NCBI RefSeq assembly: GCF_000955955.1
Contig: NZ_JYJG01000008.1
Coordinates: forward strand, 1 to 28,520
Length of the DNA stretch: 28,520 nt
Direction of reading: 5' to 3'
DNA from: Lentzea aerocolonigenes
Lineage (GTDB): Bacteria > Actinomycetota > Actinomycetes > Mycobacteriales > Pseudonocardiaceae
Part shown: positions 19,287 through 28,520 of the stretch, one piece after another
How positions within the stretch are numbered: the first letter of the stretch is position 1
Layout: each line of letters opens with the position of its first letter
The notes under the pieces: model-generated
Told to the model about the DNA's origin: nothing
Database searches by the model: none
The model's input: only the letters and a program-made list of their open reading frames with translations
Made by a program: the position numbers and the translations under genes

Positions 19287-20036
19287 GATGATTTCTCCCT
19301 TGTATTTCGGGGTCGCCGAATACGGCCTGAAGCAACTGCGATGAAGCGCTTTTGCTCAGCGTGAGGATCAGAGCGCAGTCGTGTGCGACCTGGTTGTAGA
19401 AATGTGCGAATCACAGCCGAGGGCGAGCGCGCAAGGCGGCGTGCTGACGACCTGCGCACCGCGGTTTACCAGGCTAAACGACCTGGTCTACCGGTAGCGG
19501 TCAGCGACGGTGGCGGCAGCAGCACGGCACACCGGAAATTGTCTTTTCGACGCGCGAAAGCACGATTGAGCCCCCCAGCCCCATGTTTCCAACTCCGGGA
19601 ACACTCCACGATGTCTCATGTTCCCTATAAGCGACCGTAGGGGAGATGGACGATCGCCACAACCCCACATAATTCCTTCGGGCGAATCCGCTCGATTTTG
19701 CTGCGCGGCCCGGGCGACGTCTCAGATGGCCACCCGCCAGGCCCGGTCGAAGGTCAACTGCGCCTCGCCCTGTGCAACCGTTCGCGCTCGGCGTAACCGC
19801 AGCTACTAGCACGGAATCAGGCGGCCCACTGGTCCGGATGGGGTAGCGGCGAAGTGGGAGATCAACCGTCAGCAACCTGTGATTGGCCACTGGGTACGGG
19901 TGGGGTGTGGAGGACTGTTAGTGTTGCGGGCTGAACCCGGATGTCCTCCGGGTCGCTTGGTCGTGGCTGCCTGCTGCGGCCTGCCAACTACCGCATGTGC
20001 CGGTCCCTGGGGGTCGGCAACGCTCAGGAGGTTCGC
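19287..20036. other. Gap of about 750 bp upstream of secY
   Basis: No gene with a recognisable motif is seen on either strand. Inverted repeats are visible: GTATT(T)CGG/CCGAATAC at 19302-19323, in the leader of the minus-strand gene; ACCAGG-N8-CCTGGT at 19468-19487, followed by palindrome CTACCGGTAG (19488-19497); and GGGAACA-N15-TGTTCCC at 19597-19625, immediately followed by TATAAG. No confident secY promoter could be assigned. Part of the region may be a long secY leader. Confidence 0.6.
19597..19625. repeat. Inverted repeat GGGAACA-N15-TGTTCCC, candidate operator
   Basis: Perfect 7-bp arms at 19597-19603 and 19619-19625. Their centres are 22 bp apart, about two helical turns, which suits a dimeric DNA-binding protein. 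TATAAG (19626-19631) follows directly and could be a -10, though no matching -35 is clear. Confidence 0.4.
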
Positions 20037-21914
<1,878 letters not shown>

Positions 21915-21990
21915 CAACTGGACTAGGCGGGCTTCGGTGTTCGTCGGCCTTCGGCCGGCCTCGCCGGAGCCCGCAGTATTTGGTGAGCGC

Positions 21991-22770
21991 ATGAGCAAGA
22001 TCGAAATCAAGACTCCCGGCCAGCTGCAGGCCATGCGTGCCTCCGGCCTGGTCGTCGCGAGGGCGTTGAAGAACGTCGTCGACGCGGTGAAGCCCGGTGC
22101 GTCCACTTGGGAGCTCGACGAGATCGCCGAGCAGACCATTCGCGACGCCGGCGCCATCCCGTCGTTCAAGGGCTACCACGGGTTCCCGGCGAGCATCTGC
22201 GCGTCGGTGAACGAGCAGATCGTGCACGGCATCCCGAACAAGAAGCAGGTGCTCGCGGAGGGCGACCTGATCTCGATCGACTGCGGCGCGATCCTCGATG
22301 GCTGGCACGGCGACTCGGCCGTGACGGTCGGCTGCGGTGAGCTCTCACCGGCCGACCACAAGCTGTCCGAGGCCACCCGGTTGTCGATGCTCGCGGGCAT
22401 CGAGGCCGCGGTGCCGGGCGGGCGGCTCACGGACATCTCGTTCGCCATCGAGTCGTCGGCGATCGAGTCGGGTGAGCGCGACGGCATCGAGTACGGCATC
22501 GTCGCGGACTACGGCGGCCACGGCATCGGCACCAAGATGCACATGGACCCGTTCCTGCCGAACTACGGCAAGCCCGGCAAGGGGCCGAAGCTCAAGGTCG
22601 GCATGGCCATCGCGATCGAGCCGATGCTGACGCTCGGCACGGACGACTCCCAGGAGCTCGAGGACGGCTGGACCGTCATCACGCTCGACGGGACGCGCGC
22701 CGCGCACTGGGAGCACAGCGTCGCGATCACCGAGGACGGTCCCTGGGTGCTCACCGCACCCGAGGACTAG
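21991..22770 (+). CDS. map: Methionine aminopeptidase, type I
   Basis: A 259-residue metalloenzyme that removes the initiator Met from nascent proteins. All metal ligands are present: Asp97 (ISIDCGA), Asp108 (HGDSAV), His177 (GGHGIG), Glu210 (AIEPML) and Glu241 (HWEHSVAI), plus catalytic His79. It lacks the N-terminal SH3-binding extension found in some actinobacterial paralogues. ATG 21991 is chosen for [19 protein letters not shown]; upstream residues in the frame are not conserved-looking. A terminator follows. Confidence 0.97.
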   Translation: MSKIEIKTPGQLQAMRASGLVVARALKNVVDAVKPGASTWELDEIAEQTIRDAGAIPSFKGYHGFPASICASVNEQIVHGIPNKKQVLAEGDLISIDCGAILDGWHGDSAVTVGCGELSPADHKLSEATRLSMLAGIEAAVPGGRLTDISFAIESSAIESGERDGIEYGIVADYGGHGIGTKMHMDPFLPNYGKPGKGPKLKVGMAIAIEPMLTLGTDDSQELEDGWTVITLDGTRAAHWEHSVAITEDGPWVLTAPED

Positions 22771-22791
22771 AGGGCCTCAAGACGTGGAGTG

Positions 22792-22819
22792 ACCCCGTTC
22801 GCCGTGAGGTGAGCGGGGT
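22792..22819 (+). terminator. Rho-independent terminator after map
   Basis: ACCCCGTTCGCC (22792-22803) pairs with GGTGAGCGGGGT (22808-22819) around a GTGA loop, a 12-bp stem with two G-U pairs, and is followed by the T-rich TATTTCGTTT. One of the few hairpins here with a good T tract. Confidence 0.85.
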
Positions 22820-22881
22820 TATTTCGTTTGTCAACGCGGATATGGTCGTGGTGACGAGCGATTCCAATGTCTGGGGGCATT

Positions 22882-23556
22882 GTGCGGGTCTTCCGCTTCG
22901 TCCTGTCCGCCCTTCTGATCTCAGTTTCAGGCTGTGCTGCTGCCAAGCCGGCCACCGACCTCACCTACCAGGACGTTCCGCCGGAGCAGATCGCCAACCG
23001 GATCTTCCTGGCCGACTCCATCGCCGAAGTCGAGCACTGTGCGCCGCCGTTCGCCGACGTGCGGATCGTGCGGCCGAACTTCACCAGCCCGCAGCCACCG
23101 GTCGACGGCGGTTGTGGCGGTCAGGCCCGCATTGCCGCCGGGCAGGAGTACGTCGATGCCGTGAGCCGCATCACTGCGCTGCACGACACCGTGGTCCACG
23201 AGTGGGACGTGCGGCTGAAGTCCGGGCCGGAGGCCGCGGAGACGAGGGCTCTTGCCGCGATGTTGCTGCACTGCCTGGACCGGGCCGGGTTCATCCAGCG
23301 CGGGCCCGGTGACCCCAGTCTCGAGAGCTACGGCGTCGGTACAGCGGACGTCGCGCTCAACAACGCAGCTCAGAGGTGTTCTGACGACACCGGCTACGGC
23401 AGCGGCATCGCGGCTCAGCGCGTGCGCACGCTCAAGTCCGTGCTCGGGCTGCACGAGTCGCAGATCAACGAGATCACGAGGCTCCGCGCCCTGCTGGTGA
23501 GCTGCGCGCGACCGGGCGACGGTTACGAACGGGGCCGATTTGGGTTGCCGGAGTGA
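22882..23556 (+). CDS. Putative lipoprotein, unrecognised
   Basis: A 224-residue exported protein. From GTG 22882 the signal is MRVFRFVLSALLISVSGC with lipobox VSGC, so Cys18 should be lipidated. GGGGG lies 5 nt before this GTG; ATG 22867 is an alternative that adds five residues without a good binding site. The mature part is mostly helical and has five further cysteines (EHC, GGC, LHC, RC, SC). I do not recognise the family. It lies between the map terminator and the infA promoter, and its 3' end overlaps that promoter. Confidence 0.75.
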   Translation: MRVFRFVLSALLISVSGCAAAKPATDLTYQDVPPEQIANRIFLADSIAEVEHCAPPFADVRIVRPNFTSPQPPVDGGCGGQARIAAGQEYVDAVSRITALHDTVVHEWDVRLKSGPEAAETRALAAMLLHCLDRAGFIQRGPGDPSLESYGVGTADVALNNAAQRCSDDTGYGSGIAAQRVRTLKSVLGLHESQINEITRLRALLVSCARPGDGYERGRFGLPE

Positions 23557-23568
23557 ACTGCGTACACT
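23540..23568 (+). promoter_or_regulatory. Promoter of infA and the alpha-type block
   Basis: TTGGGT (23540-23545), a 17-bp spacer and TACACT (23563-23568). The -35 lies inside the end of the lipoprotein gene. The implied leader before infA is about 105 nt. Confidence 0.65.
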
Positions 23569-23678
23569 GGTCAGGTGGCGCATCCGTCGCGCCGGTTCAG
23601 TCATGCCCTCGCAGGTGAGATCGAACCGGGTAGGCGCGCGTCCAAACGTATTTATCACCGTCACGAAACGCGGAGGAC

Positions 23679-23900
23679 ATGGGCAAGAAGGACGGGGCCA
23701 TTGAGGTCGAGGGCCGCGTAGTCGAGCCGCTCCCCAACGCGATGTTCAGGGTCGAGTTGGAGAACGGTCACAAGGTACTCGCGCACATCAGCGGCAAGAT
23801 GCGACAGCACTACATCCGCATCCTCCCTGAGGACCGGGTTGTCGTGGAGCTCTCGCCCTACGACCTGTCCCGCGGGCGCATCGTCTACCGCTACAAGTGA
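23679..23900 (+). CDS. infA: Translation initiation factor IF-1
   Basis: A 73-residue OB-fold protein that occupies the A site during initiation and supports IF-2 and IF-3. The sequence is complete: [40 protein letters not shown] and [22 protein letters not shown] precedes the ATG. It begins the alpha-type block with rpmJ. Confidence 0.98.
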   Translation: MGKKDGAIEVEGRVVEPLPNAMFRVELENGHKVLAHISGKMRQHYIRILPEDRVVVELSPYDLSRGRIVYRYK

Positions 23901-23925
23901 CCTCCAGTAGCAGGAGATCTCAGGC

Positions 23926-24039
23926 GTGAAGGTTCAGCCGAGCGTCAAGAAGATCTGCGACAAGTGCAAGGTGATCCGCCGTCACGGCCGGGTCATGGTG
24001 ATCTGCGAGAACCTGCGCCACAAGCAGCGCCAGGGCTGA
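23926..24039 (+). CDS. rpmJ: 50S ribosomal protein L36, zinc-binding type
   Basis: A 37-residue L36 that begins [20 protein letters not shown] and ends RHKQRQG. Cys11, Cys14, Cys27 and His32 form the zinc site, so this is the zinc-dependent form. GTG 23926 follows AGGAG. It lies 25 bp after infA, the usual order. Confidence 0.97.
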   Translation: MKVQPSVKKICDKCKVIRRHGRVMVICENLRHKQRQG

Positions 24040-24103
24040 GCAGCTCCACCACGCGCCCGTCGAGATCTTCGATGACGCAGTAACGAGACACTCCTCGCAC
24101 CTA

Positions 24104-24129
24104 CCGCACGCAGGGCTTCAAGCGTGCGG
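24104..24129 (+). promoter_or_regulatory. Hairpin between rpmJ and rpsM
   Basis: CCGCACGC (24104-24111) pairs with GCGTGCGG (24122-24129) around a 10-nt loop, in a 218-bp gap with no gene. It may end part of the infA-rpmJ transcript or be a leader structure for rpsM. No strong separate promoter was found. Confidence 0.45.
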
Positions 24130-24257
24130 ACACCCCCGGATCCAGGCCGGGGCCGGGACACCGGCTGTGAGAGCAGCCGGAACGACACACAGCGAGTCAG
24201 TCACCGGAATTGGGCGAGGAGCAGACCTGGAAGTAATCGACAGGAGCTAACCGCCAC

Positions 24258-24638
24258 ATGGCACGACTCGCTGGCGTCGACCTCCCCCGCGAAAAGCGGA
24301 TGGAGATCGCGCTCACCTACATCTTCGGCATCGGTCGTACGCGCTCCAAGGAGCTGCTCGCCGCCACGGAGATCTCCCCGGACCTCCGGGTGAAGGATCT
24401 GACGGACGACGACCTCGCCAAGCTGCGGGACCACATCGAGACGAACTACAAGGTCGAGGGTGACCTTCGCCGTGAGGTCGCGGCCGACATCCGTCGCAAG
24501 ATGGAGATCGGTTGCTACGAGGGTCTTCGGCACCGTCGCGGCCTGCCCGTTCGCGGACAGCGCACCAAGACGAACGCCCGTACCCGCAAGGGTCCGAAGA
24601 AGACCGTGGCCGGCAAGAAGAAGGCCGGCAAGAAGTAA
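24258..24638 (+). CDS. rpsM: 30S ribosomal protein S13
   Basis: A 126-residue S13 of the 30S head, contacting L5 and P-site tRNA. It has [20 protein letters not shown], the helix-hairpin-helix [13 protein letters not shown] and the basic tail [19 protein letters not shown] followed by Lys-rich residues. CAGGAG precedes the ATG. Confidence 0.98.
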   Translation: MARLAGVDLPREKRMEIALTYIFGIGRTRSKELLAATEISPDLRVKDLTDDDLAKLRDHIETNYKVEGDLRREVAADIRRKMEIGCYEGLRHRRGLPVRGQRTKTNARTRKGPKKTVAGKKKAGKK

Positions 24639-24675
24639 GACCTCGCGTCTACTGCCCTCAACTTAGGAGTTCGTT

Positions 24676-25083
24676 TTGCCACCCAAGTCCCGTACGGGCG
24701 CCGGGGTCAAGAAGGTCCGGCGCAAGGAAAAGAAGAACGTCTCGCACGGCCAGGCGCACATCAAGAGCACGTTCAACAACACCATCGTGTCGATCACCGA
24801 CCCGATGGGCAACGTGATCAGCTGGGCGTCCGCAGGCCACGTGGGCTTCAAGGGCTCGCGCAAGTCCACGCCGTTCGCGGCGCAGATGGCTGCCGAGAAC
24901 GCCGCCCGCAAGGCCGCCGAGCACGGCATGCGCAAGGTGGACGTGTTCGTCAAGGGTCCCGGCTCCGGCCGTGAGACCGCGATCCGTTCGCTGCAGGCCG
25001 CCGGTCTCGAGGTCGGCACCATTCAGGACGTGACCCCGCAGCCCCACAACGGCTGCCGCCCGCCCAAGCGGCGCCGGGTCTGA
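24676..25083 (+). CDS. rpsK: 30S ribosomal protein S11
   Basis: A 135-residue S11 of the 30S platform. The TTG start at 24676 is supported by AGGAG 6 nt upstream and by the family start [20 protein letters not shown]. The conserved [20 protein letters not shown] and the basic C-terminus [13 protein letters not shown] are present. TTG is uncommon for a highly expressed gene. Confidence 0.97.
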   Translation: MPPKSRTGAGVKKVRRKEKKNVSHGQAHIKSTFNNTIVSITDPMGNVISWASAGHVGFKGSRKSTPFAAQMAAENAARKAAEHGMRKVDVFVKGPGSGRETAIRSLQAAGLEVGTIQDVTPQPHNGCRPPKRRRV

Positions 25084-25106
25084 GGCACGGGGAGGAGTAA
25101 GAACTA

Positions 25107-25712
25107 ATGGCTCGTTACACGGGACCTGCGACGCGTATCTCGCGCCGCCTGAAGGTCGACCTCGTTGGTGGGGACCAGGCGTTCGAGCGCCGTCCGTACC
25201 CGCCCGGCCAGCACGGCCGTGGCCGGGTCAAGGAGTCCGAGTACCTGCTGCAGCTCCAGGAGAAGCAGAAGGCTCGCTACACCTACGGCGTCCTCGAGAA
25301 GCAGTTCGTCCGCTACTACAAGGAAGCGGTTCGTCGTCCGGGCAAGACCGGTGAGAACCTGCTCCAGATCCTCGAGGCCCGCCTCGACAACGTGGTGTAC
25401 CGCGCGGGCCTCGCCCGCACGCGTCGCCAGGCTCGCCAGCTGGTCAGCCACGGGCACTTTCTGGTCAACGGCCACAAGGTGAACATCCCGAGCTACCAGG
25501 TGTCGAAGTTCGACATCATCGACGTGAAGCCGAAGTCCATGCCGACGCTGCCCTTCGAGGCTGCTCGCGCGTCCTTCGGTGACCGGCCGATTCCCGCTTG
25601 GCTGCAGGTCGTCGCCTCGAACCTGCGCATCCTCGTGCACCAGCTGCCCGAGCGCGCGCAGATCGACACGCCTGTCACCGAGCAGCTCATCGTCGAGCTC
25701 TACTCGAAGTGA
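25107..25712 (+). CDS. rpsD: 30S ribosomal protein S4, cysteine-free type
   Basis: A 201-residue S4, the first protein to bind the 16S 5' domain. It has MARYTGPATRISRRLKVDL, RPYPPGQHG and the S4 RNA-binding domain RLDNVVYRAGLARTRRQARQLVSHGHFLVNG. The N-terminal zinc cysteines are absent, as in many actinobacteria. S4 is an alpha-operon translational repressor in E. coli. A strong hairpin follows before rpoA. Confidence 0.98.
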   Translation: MARYTGPATRISRRLKVDLVGGDQAFERRPYPPGQHGRGRVKESEYLLQLQEKQKARYTYGVLEKQFVRYYKEAVRRPGKTGENLLQILEARLDNVVYRAGLARTRRQARQLVSHGHFLVNGHKVNIPSYQVSKFDIIDVKPKSMPTLPFEAARASFGDRPIPAWLQVVASNLRILVHQLPERAQIDTPVTEQLIVELYSK

Positions 25713-25718
25713 TCCTCT

Positions 25719-25766
25719 CCGAGCCACTGTCTCCAAAGTGATCAAACACTGCGGACAGTGGCTCGG
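25719..25766 (+). promoter_or_regulatory. Long composite hairpin between rpsD and rpoA
   Basis: Perfect 13-bp arms CCGAGCCACTGTC (25719-25731) and GACAGTGGCTCGG (25754-25766) enclose 22 nt that contain a second small hairpin, AGTG-atcaaa-CACT (25737-25750). It begins 7 bp after the rpsD stop and about 110 bp before rpoA. No T tract follows. It could be an attenuator, an RNase processing or stabilising element, or a ribosomal-protein target. Confidence 0.65.
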
Positions 25767-25878
25767 GTCGGGTCCCGCATCGGCGCGAAGGGTGTGCCGA
25801 GTGCGTATGCCGGTCTCCGCGACTGGCTGTTGTTGACGGCGTCAAATAGCGGGCGTCGTTGTCGAAAGGTTGAATCCA

Positions 25879-26937
25879 GTGCTGATTTCCCAGCGCCCCT
25901 CGCTCGCCGAGGAAGCGGTCTCCGAGACCCGTTCCCGGTTCGTCATCGAACCGCTGGAGCCGGGCTTCGGTTACACGCTCGGCAACTCGATCCGCCGCAC
26001 GCTGCTCTCGTCGATCCCCGGTGCTGCTGTCACGAGCATCCGCATCGACGGCGTGCTGCACGAGTTCACCACGGTTCCCGGGGTGAAGGAGGACGTCACC
26101 GACGTCATCCTGAACCTGAAGGAGCTCGTCGTCTCGTCCGAGGAGGACGAGCCGGTGACCATGTACCTGCGCAAGCAGGGCCCCGGCGTGGTGACCGCGG
26201 GCGACATCGTGCCTCCGGCCGGTGTCACCGTGCACAACCCCGACCTGCACATCGCGACCCTGAACGGCAAGGGGAAGCTGGAGATCGAGCTCGTCGTCGA
26301 GCGCGGTCGCGGCTACGTCCCGGCTGTCCAGAACAAGCAGGCGGGTGCCGAGATCGGCCGCATCCCCGTCGACTCGATCTACTCGCCGGTTCTCAAGGTG
26401 ACGTACAAGGTCGAGGCGACTCGTGTCGAGCAGCGGACGGACTTCGACAAGCTGATCCTCGACGTGGAGAGCAAGCCCTCGATCACTCCGAGGGACGCAG
26501 TTGCCTCCGCGGGCAAGACCCTGGTTGAGCTGTTCGGCCTCGCTCGCGAGCTGAACATCGACGCCGAGGGCATCGAGATCGGCCCGTCGCCGGCCGAGGC
26601 CGACACCATCGCCGCGTTCGCGATGCCTATCGAGGATCTGGACCTCACGGTCCGTTCCTACAACTGCTTGAAGCGGGAAGGCATCCACACCGTCGGCGAG
26701 CTCGTGTCGCGCAGCGAGGCGGACCTGCTGGACATCCGCAACTTCGGTGCGAAGTCGATCGACGAGGTCAAGATGAAGCTCGTCGGCCTCGGCCTCGCGC
26801 TGAAGGACTCGCCTCCTGGATTCGACCCGTCCGCGGCTGCTGCCGACTACCACGCCGGTGACACCGGCTGGGGCGCAGGCACCGGCCTGGACCCGCACGA
26901 CGACGGTCAGGACTACGCGGAGACCGAGCAGCTCTGA
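25879..26937 (+). CDS. rpoA: RNA polymerase alpha subunit
   Basis: A 352-residue alpha subunit that nucleates polymerase assembly. The N-terminal dimerisation domain starts [20 protein letters not shown] and includes [20 protein letters not shown]. The C-terminal domain (about 248-310) keeps the UP-element arginine, Arg259, in TVRSYNCL. The last 40 or so residues are an acidic, Gly-rich tail. GTG 25879 follows AAAGG and matches the family start; TTG 25870 is an alternative. Confidence 0.98.
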   Translation: MLISQRPSLAEEAVSETRSRFVIEPLEPGFGYTLGNSIRRTLLSSIPGAAVTSIRIDGVLHEFTTVPGVKEDVTDVILNLKELVVSSEEDEPVTMYLRKQGPGVVTAGDIVPPAGVTVHNPDLHIATLNGKGKLEIELVVERGRGYVPAVQNKQAGAEIGRIPVDSIYSPVLKVTYKVEATRVEQRTDFDKLILDVESKPSITPRDAVASAGKTLVELFGLARELNIDAEGIEIGPSPAEADTIAAFAMPIEDLDLTVRSYNCLKREGIHTVGELVSRSEADLLDIRNFGAKSIDEVKMKLVGLGLALKDSPPGFDPSAAAADYHAGDTGWGAGTGLDPHDDGQDYAETEQL

Positions 26938-26988
26938 CGCTCTGATTCAGAGCTAGAGGATCTCTTTTAGTTAACACAGGAGCAAGCG

Positions 26989-27561
26989 ATGCCCACCCCT
27001 ACCAAGGGCCCCCGGCTCGGTGGGTCTCCGGCGCACGAGCGGCTGCTGCTCGCCAACCTGGCGACGGCGCTGTTCCAGCACGGCCGGATCAAGACCACTG
27101 AGGCGAAGGCGAAGCGGCTGCGTCCGTACGCCGAGAAGCTGATCAGCAAGGCCAAGGTCGGTGACCTGCACAACCGCCGCGAGATCATGAAGACGATCCG
27201 CGACAAGGACGTCGTGCACAAGCTGATCGCCGAGATCGGTCCGTTCTTCAGCGACCGTTCCGGTGGCTACACCCGCATCACCAAGACGCTGGCGCGCAAG
27301 GGCGACAACGCCCCCATGGCCATCATCGAGCTGGTGCAGCAGAAGCTCGTCTCCACCGAGGCCGAGGCTGCGCGCAAGACCAAGTTCGCCAAGGACGAGA
27401 AGCCGGCTGCGGCCGAGGTCGTCGACCAGGACGCCGAGGCGCCCGAGTCCGCGACCCTGGACGCCGCCGACGAGCCCGCTGAGGGCGCTGTCGAGGTTGA
27501 CGGCGAGCCGTCGGCCGAGGACGTCGAGGCGGAAGAGGCTGCTGAGAAGGACAAGTCCTGA
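26989..27561 (+). CDS. rplQ: 50S ribosomal protein L17 with acidic tail
   Basis: A 190-residue L17. Residues 1-120 are the normal protein ([39 protein letters not shown] in sense order), but residues 121-190 form an Ala/Glu/Asp-rich acidic tail, about 70 residues beyond the short E. coli type; such tails occur in actinobacteria. CAGGAG precedes the ATG. Its stop codon lies inside a possible CTGA overlap with truA. Confidence 0.97.
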   Translation: MPTPTKGPRLGGSPAHERLLLANLATALFQHGRIKTTEAKAKRLRPYAEKLISKAKVGDLHNRREIMKTIRDKDVVHKLIAEIGPFFSDRSGGYTRITKTLARKGDNAPMAIIELVQQKLVSTEAEAARKTKFAKDEKPAAAEVVDQDAEAPESATLDAADEPAEGAVEVDGEPSAEDVEAEEAAEKDKS

Positions 27562-27576
27562 GCAGTTCGCCTGCTG

Positions 27577-27616
27577 ACGAGCCCGTCGCTCCCCTTGCTG
27601 GGGGCGGCGGGCTCGT
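27577..27616 (+). terminator. Hairpin between rplQ and truA
   Basis: Perfect 9-bp arms ACGAGCCCG (27577-27585) and CGGGCTCGT (27608-27616) enclose a C-rich/G-rich inner stem (CCCC...GGGG). It looks like an rplQ terminator or attenuator, but if truA starts at CTG 27558 it would lie inside truA coding sequence. Confidence 0.55.
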
Positions 27617-27620
27617 TCGT

Positions 27621-28415
27621 GTGCGGTTCGATCTCGGGTACGACGGCACCGACTTCTCCGGGTGGGCCCGTCAGCCTTCCCGCCGCACGGTTTGTGGCGT
27701 TCTCGAGGACACGCTGTCGATGGTCTTGCGCGAGGACGTCGTGCTGACCGTGGCTGGGCGGACCGATGCCGGGGTGCACGCCTCTGGGCAGGTCGCTCAT
27801 GCTGATCTTCCCGCCGAGGTGGATGTCGAGGGGCTGCCGAAGCGGCTTGCGCGGGCCTTGCCCGCGGATGTTCGGGTTTTTGCTGCGCGCGTGGTGCCTG
27901 GAGCGTTCGACGCTCGGTTCTCGGCGTTGCGGCGGCATTATGAGTACCGGGTTTCGGATGCTGCGTTCGGGGCGCATCCGTTGCGGCGGTTGGACACGTT
28001 GTCGTGGCCTCGTCCGTTGGACGTCGGGGCTATGAACGTGGCTGCCGAGTTGTTGTTGGGGGAACACGACTTTTGTGCGTTTTGCAAGCGGCGTGAAGGG
28101 GCTACGACCATCCGGGAGTTGCAGCGGCTTGAGCTGGTGCGGGCTGCCTCGGACGGGGTGATCACGGCGTTTGTTTCCGCTGATGCGTTCTGCCACTCGA
28201 TGGTTCGGTCGTTGGTCGGGGCGTTGCTGGCGGTTGGGGAGGGGAGGAAGGCTGTTGAGTGGCCTTCGTCCTTGTTGTCGCTGAGCGGGCGGGCCAGTGG
28301 GGTGACTGTGGCTCCGGCTCATGGGCTGTGTTTGGTGCGGGTGGATTTTCCTGGGGATTCCGAGTTGGGGGCTCGGGCTGGGGTTACACGGCGGGTTCGG
28401 ACGTTGTCCGGCTGA
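27621..28415 (+). CDS. truA: tRNA pseudouridine synthase A (positions 38-40)
   Basis: A 264-residue enzyme that makes pseudouridine at tRNA positions 38, 39 and 40. The catalytic motif [12 protein letters not shown] holds Asp49, and [21 protein letters not shown] and the [14 protein letters not shown] segment are typical of TruA. GTG 27621 is the first conventional start but has no good binding site and trims the first strand: the frame upstream reads GGGGLVRV in front of [11 protein letters not shown] 27558, with AAGGA at 27547-27551 and a 4-nt overlap with the rplQ stop, is a serious alternative. Codons are rich in TTG, CGG and GTT, unlike the adjacent ribosomal genes. Confidence 0.92.
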   Translation: MRFDLGYDGTDFSGWARQPSRRTVCGVLEDTLSMVLREDVVLTVAGRTDAGVHASGQVAHADLPAEVDVEGLPKRLARALPADVRVFAARVVPGAFDARFSALRRHYEYRVSDAAFGAHPLRRLDTLSWPRPLDVGAMNVAAELLLGEHDFCAFCKRREGATTIRELQRLELVRAASDGVITAFVSADAFCHSMVRSLVGALLAVGEGRKAVEWPSSLLSLSGRASGVTVAPAHGLCLVRVDFPGDSELGARAGVTRRVRTLSG

Positions 28416-28520
28416 GTTCGGCTTTCGGAGCCTGTCGGCGCACGCGTCGGTTGCCGTTGCTGGCTCCCTGGTTCGTTGGCGGGTTCCTGTTGCGAGTCCC
28501 GTTCCGTGCTTCCACCTGGG

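Noticed and set aside
28416..28520. Sequence after truA
   Set aside because: About 100 bp at the window edge with no start codon and binding site combination or hairpin that I can support.

Overview
This is a high-GC actinobacterial chromosome segment holding the conserved translation supercluster: the str, S10, spc and alpha ribosomal-protein operons, with fusA, tuf, secY, adk, map, infA, rpoA and truA. GTG and TTG starts, a short-LID adenylate kinase, low-complexity tails on S3 and L17, the zinc-binding forms of S14 and L36 and the flanking actinobacterial families (LppU-like proteins, DUF4287) fit Actinomycetes. A Pseudonocardiales genus such as Lentzea, Saccharothrix or Actinosynnema is my best guess, from resemblance only.

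Layout. Positions 1-3970 are accessory: a DUF4287 protein, an unrecognised protein, a minus-strand gene pair that looks like a toxin-antitoxin module under a palindromic promoter, a zinc-ribbon protein with a His-rich tail, and a three-gene minus-strand operon (two paralogous eight-cysteine envelope proteins and an APH-fold kinase). From 4041 the plus strand carries the str operon (rpsL-rpsG-fusA-tuf), closed by a hairpin at 8673-8706. A 530-bp leader region precedes the S10 and spc genes (rpsJ-rplC-rplD-rplW-rplB-rpsS-rplV-rpsC-rplP-rpmC-rpsQ, then rplN-rplX-rplE-rpsN-rpsH-rplF-rplR-rpsE-rpmD-rplO), closed by a hairpin at 18844-18875. A convergent small secreted-protein gene and about 750 bp without a gene come next, then secY-adk-map with a terminator, a lipoprotein gene, and the alpha-type block infA-rpmJ-rpsM-rpsK-rpsD-rpoA-rplQ-truA.

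The genes together make ribosomal subunit proteins, two elongation factors, IF-1, the RNA polymerase alpha subunit, the Sec channel, and enzymes that supply nucleotides, trim N-terminal Met and pseudouridylate tRNA. Many are joined by 1-4 nt start/stop overlaps, which indicates translational coupling.

The most notable observation is in EF-Tu. It carries Ser261 and Ala279 where E. coli EF-Tu has Gly257 and Gly275. Those two glycines are the positions at which G257S and G275A give resistance to the thiazolyl peptide GE2270A. The kirromycin and pulvomycin resistance positions I checked are wild type. This suggests a target-modified EF-Tu in a producer, or a former producer or neighbour, of a GE2270-class antibiotic. 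Secondary points are the autoregulated-looking toxin-antitoxin-like pair, a 15-nt element shared by the str and S10 leaders, a 13-bp-arm hairpin between rpsD and rpoA, and a possible CTG start for truA.
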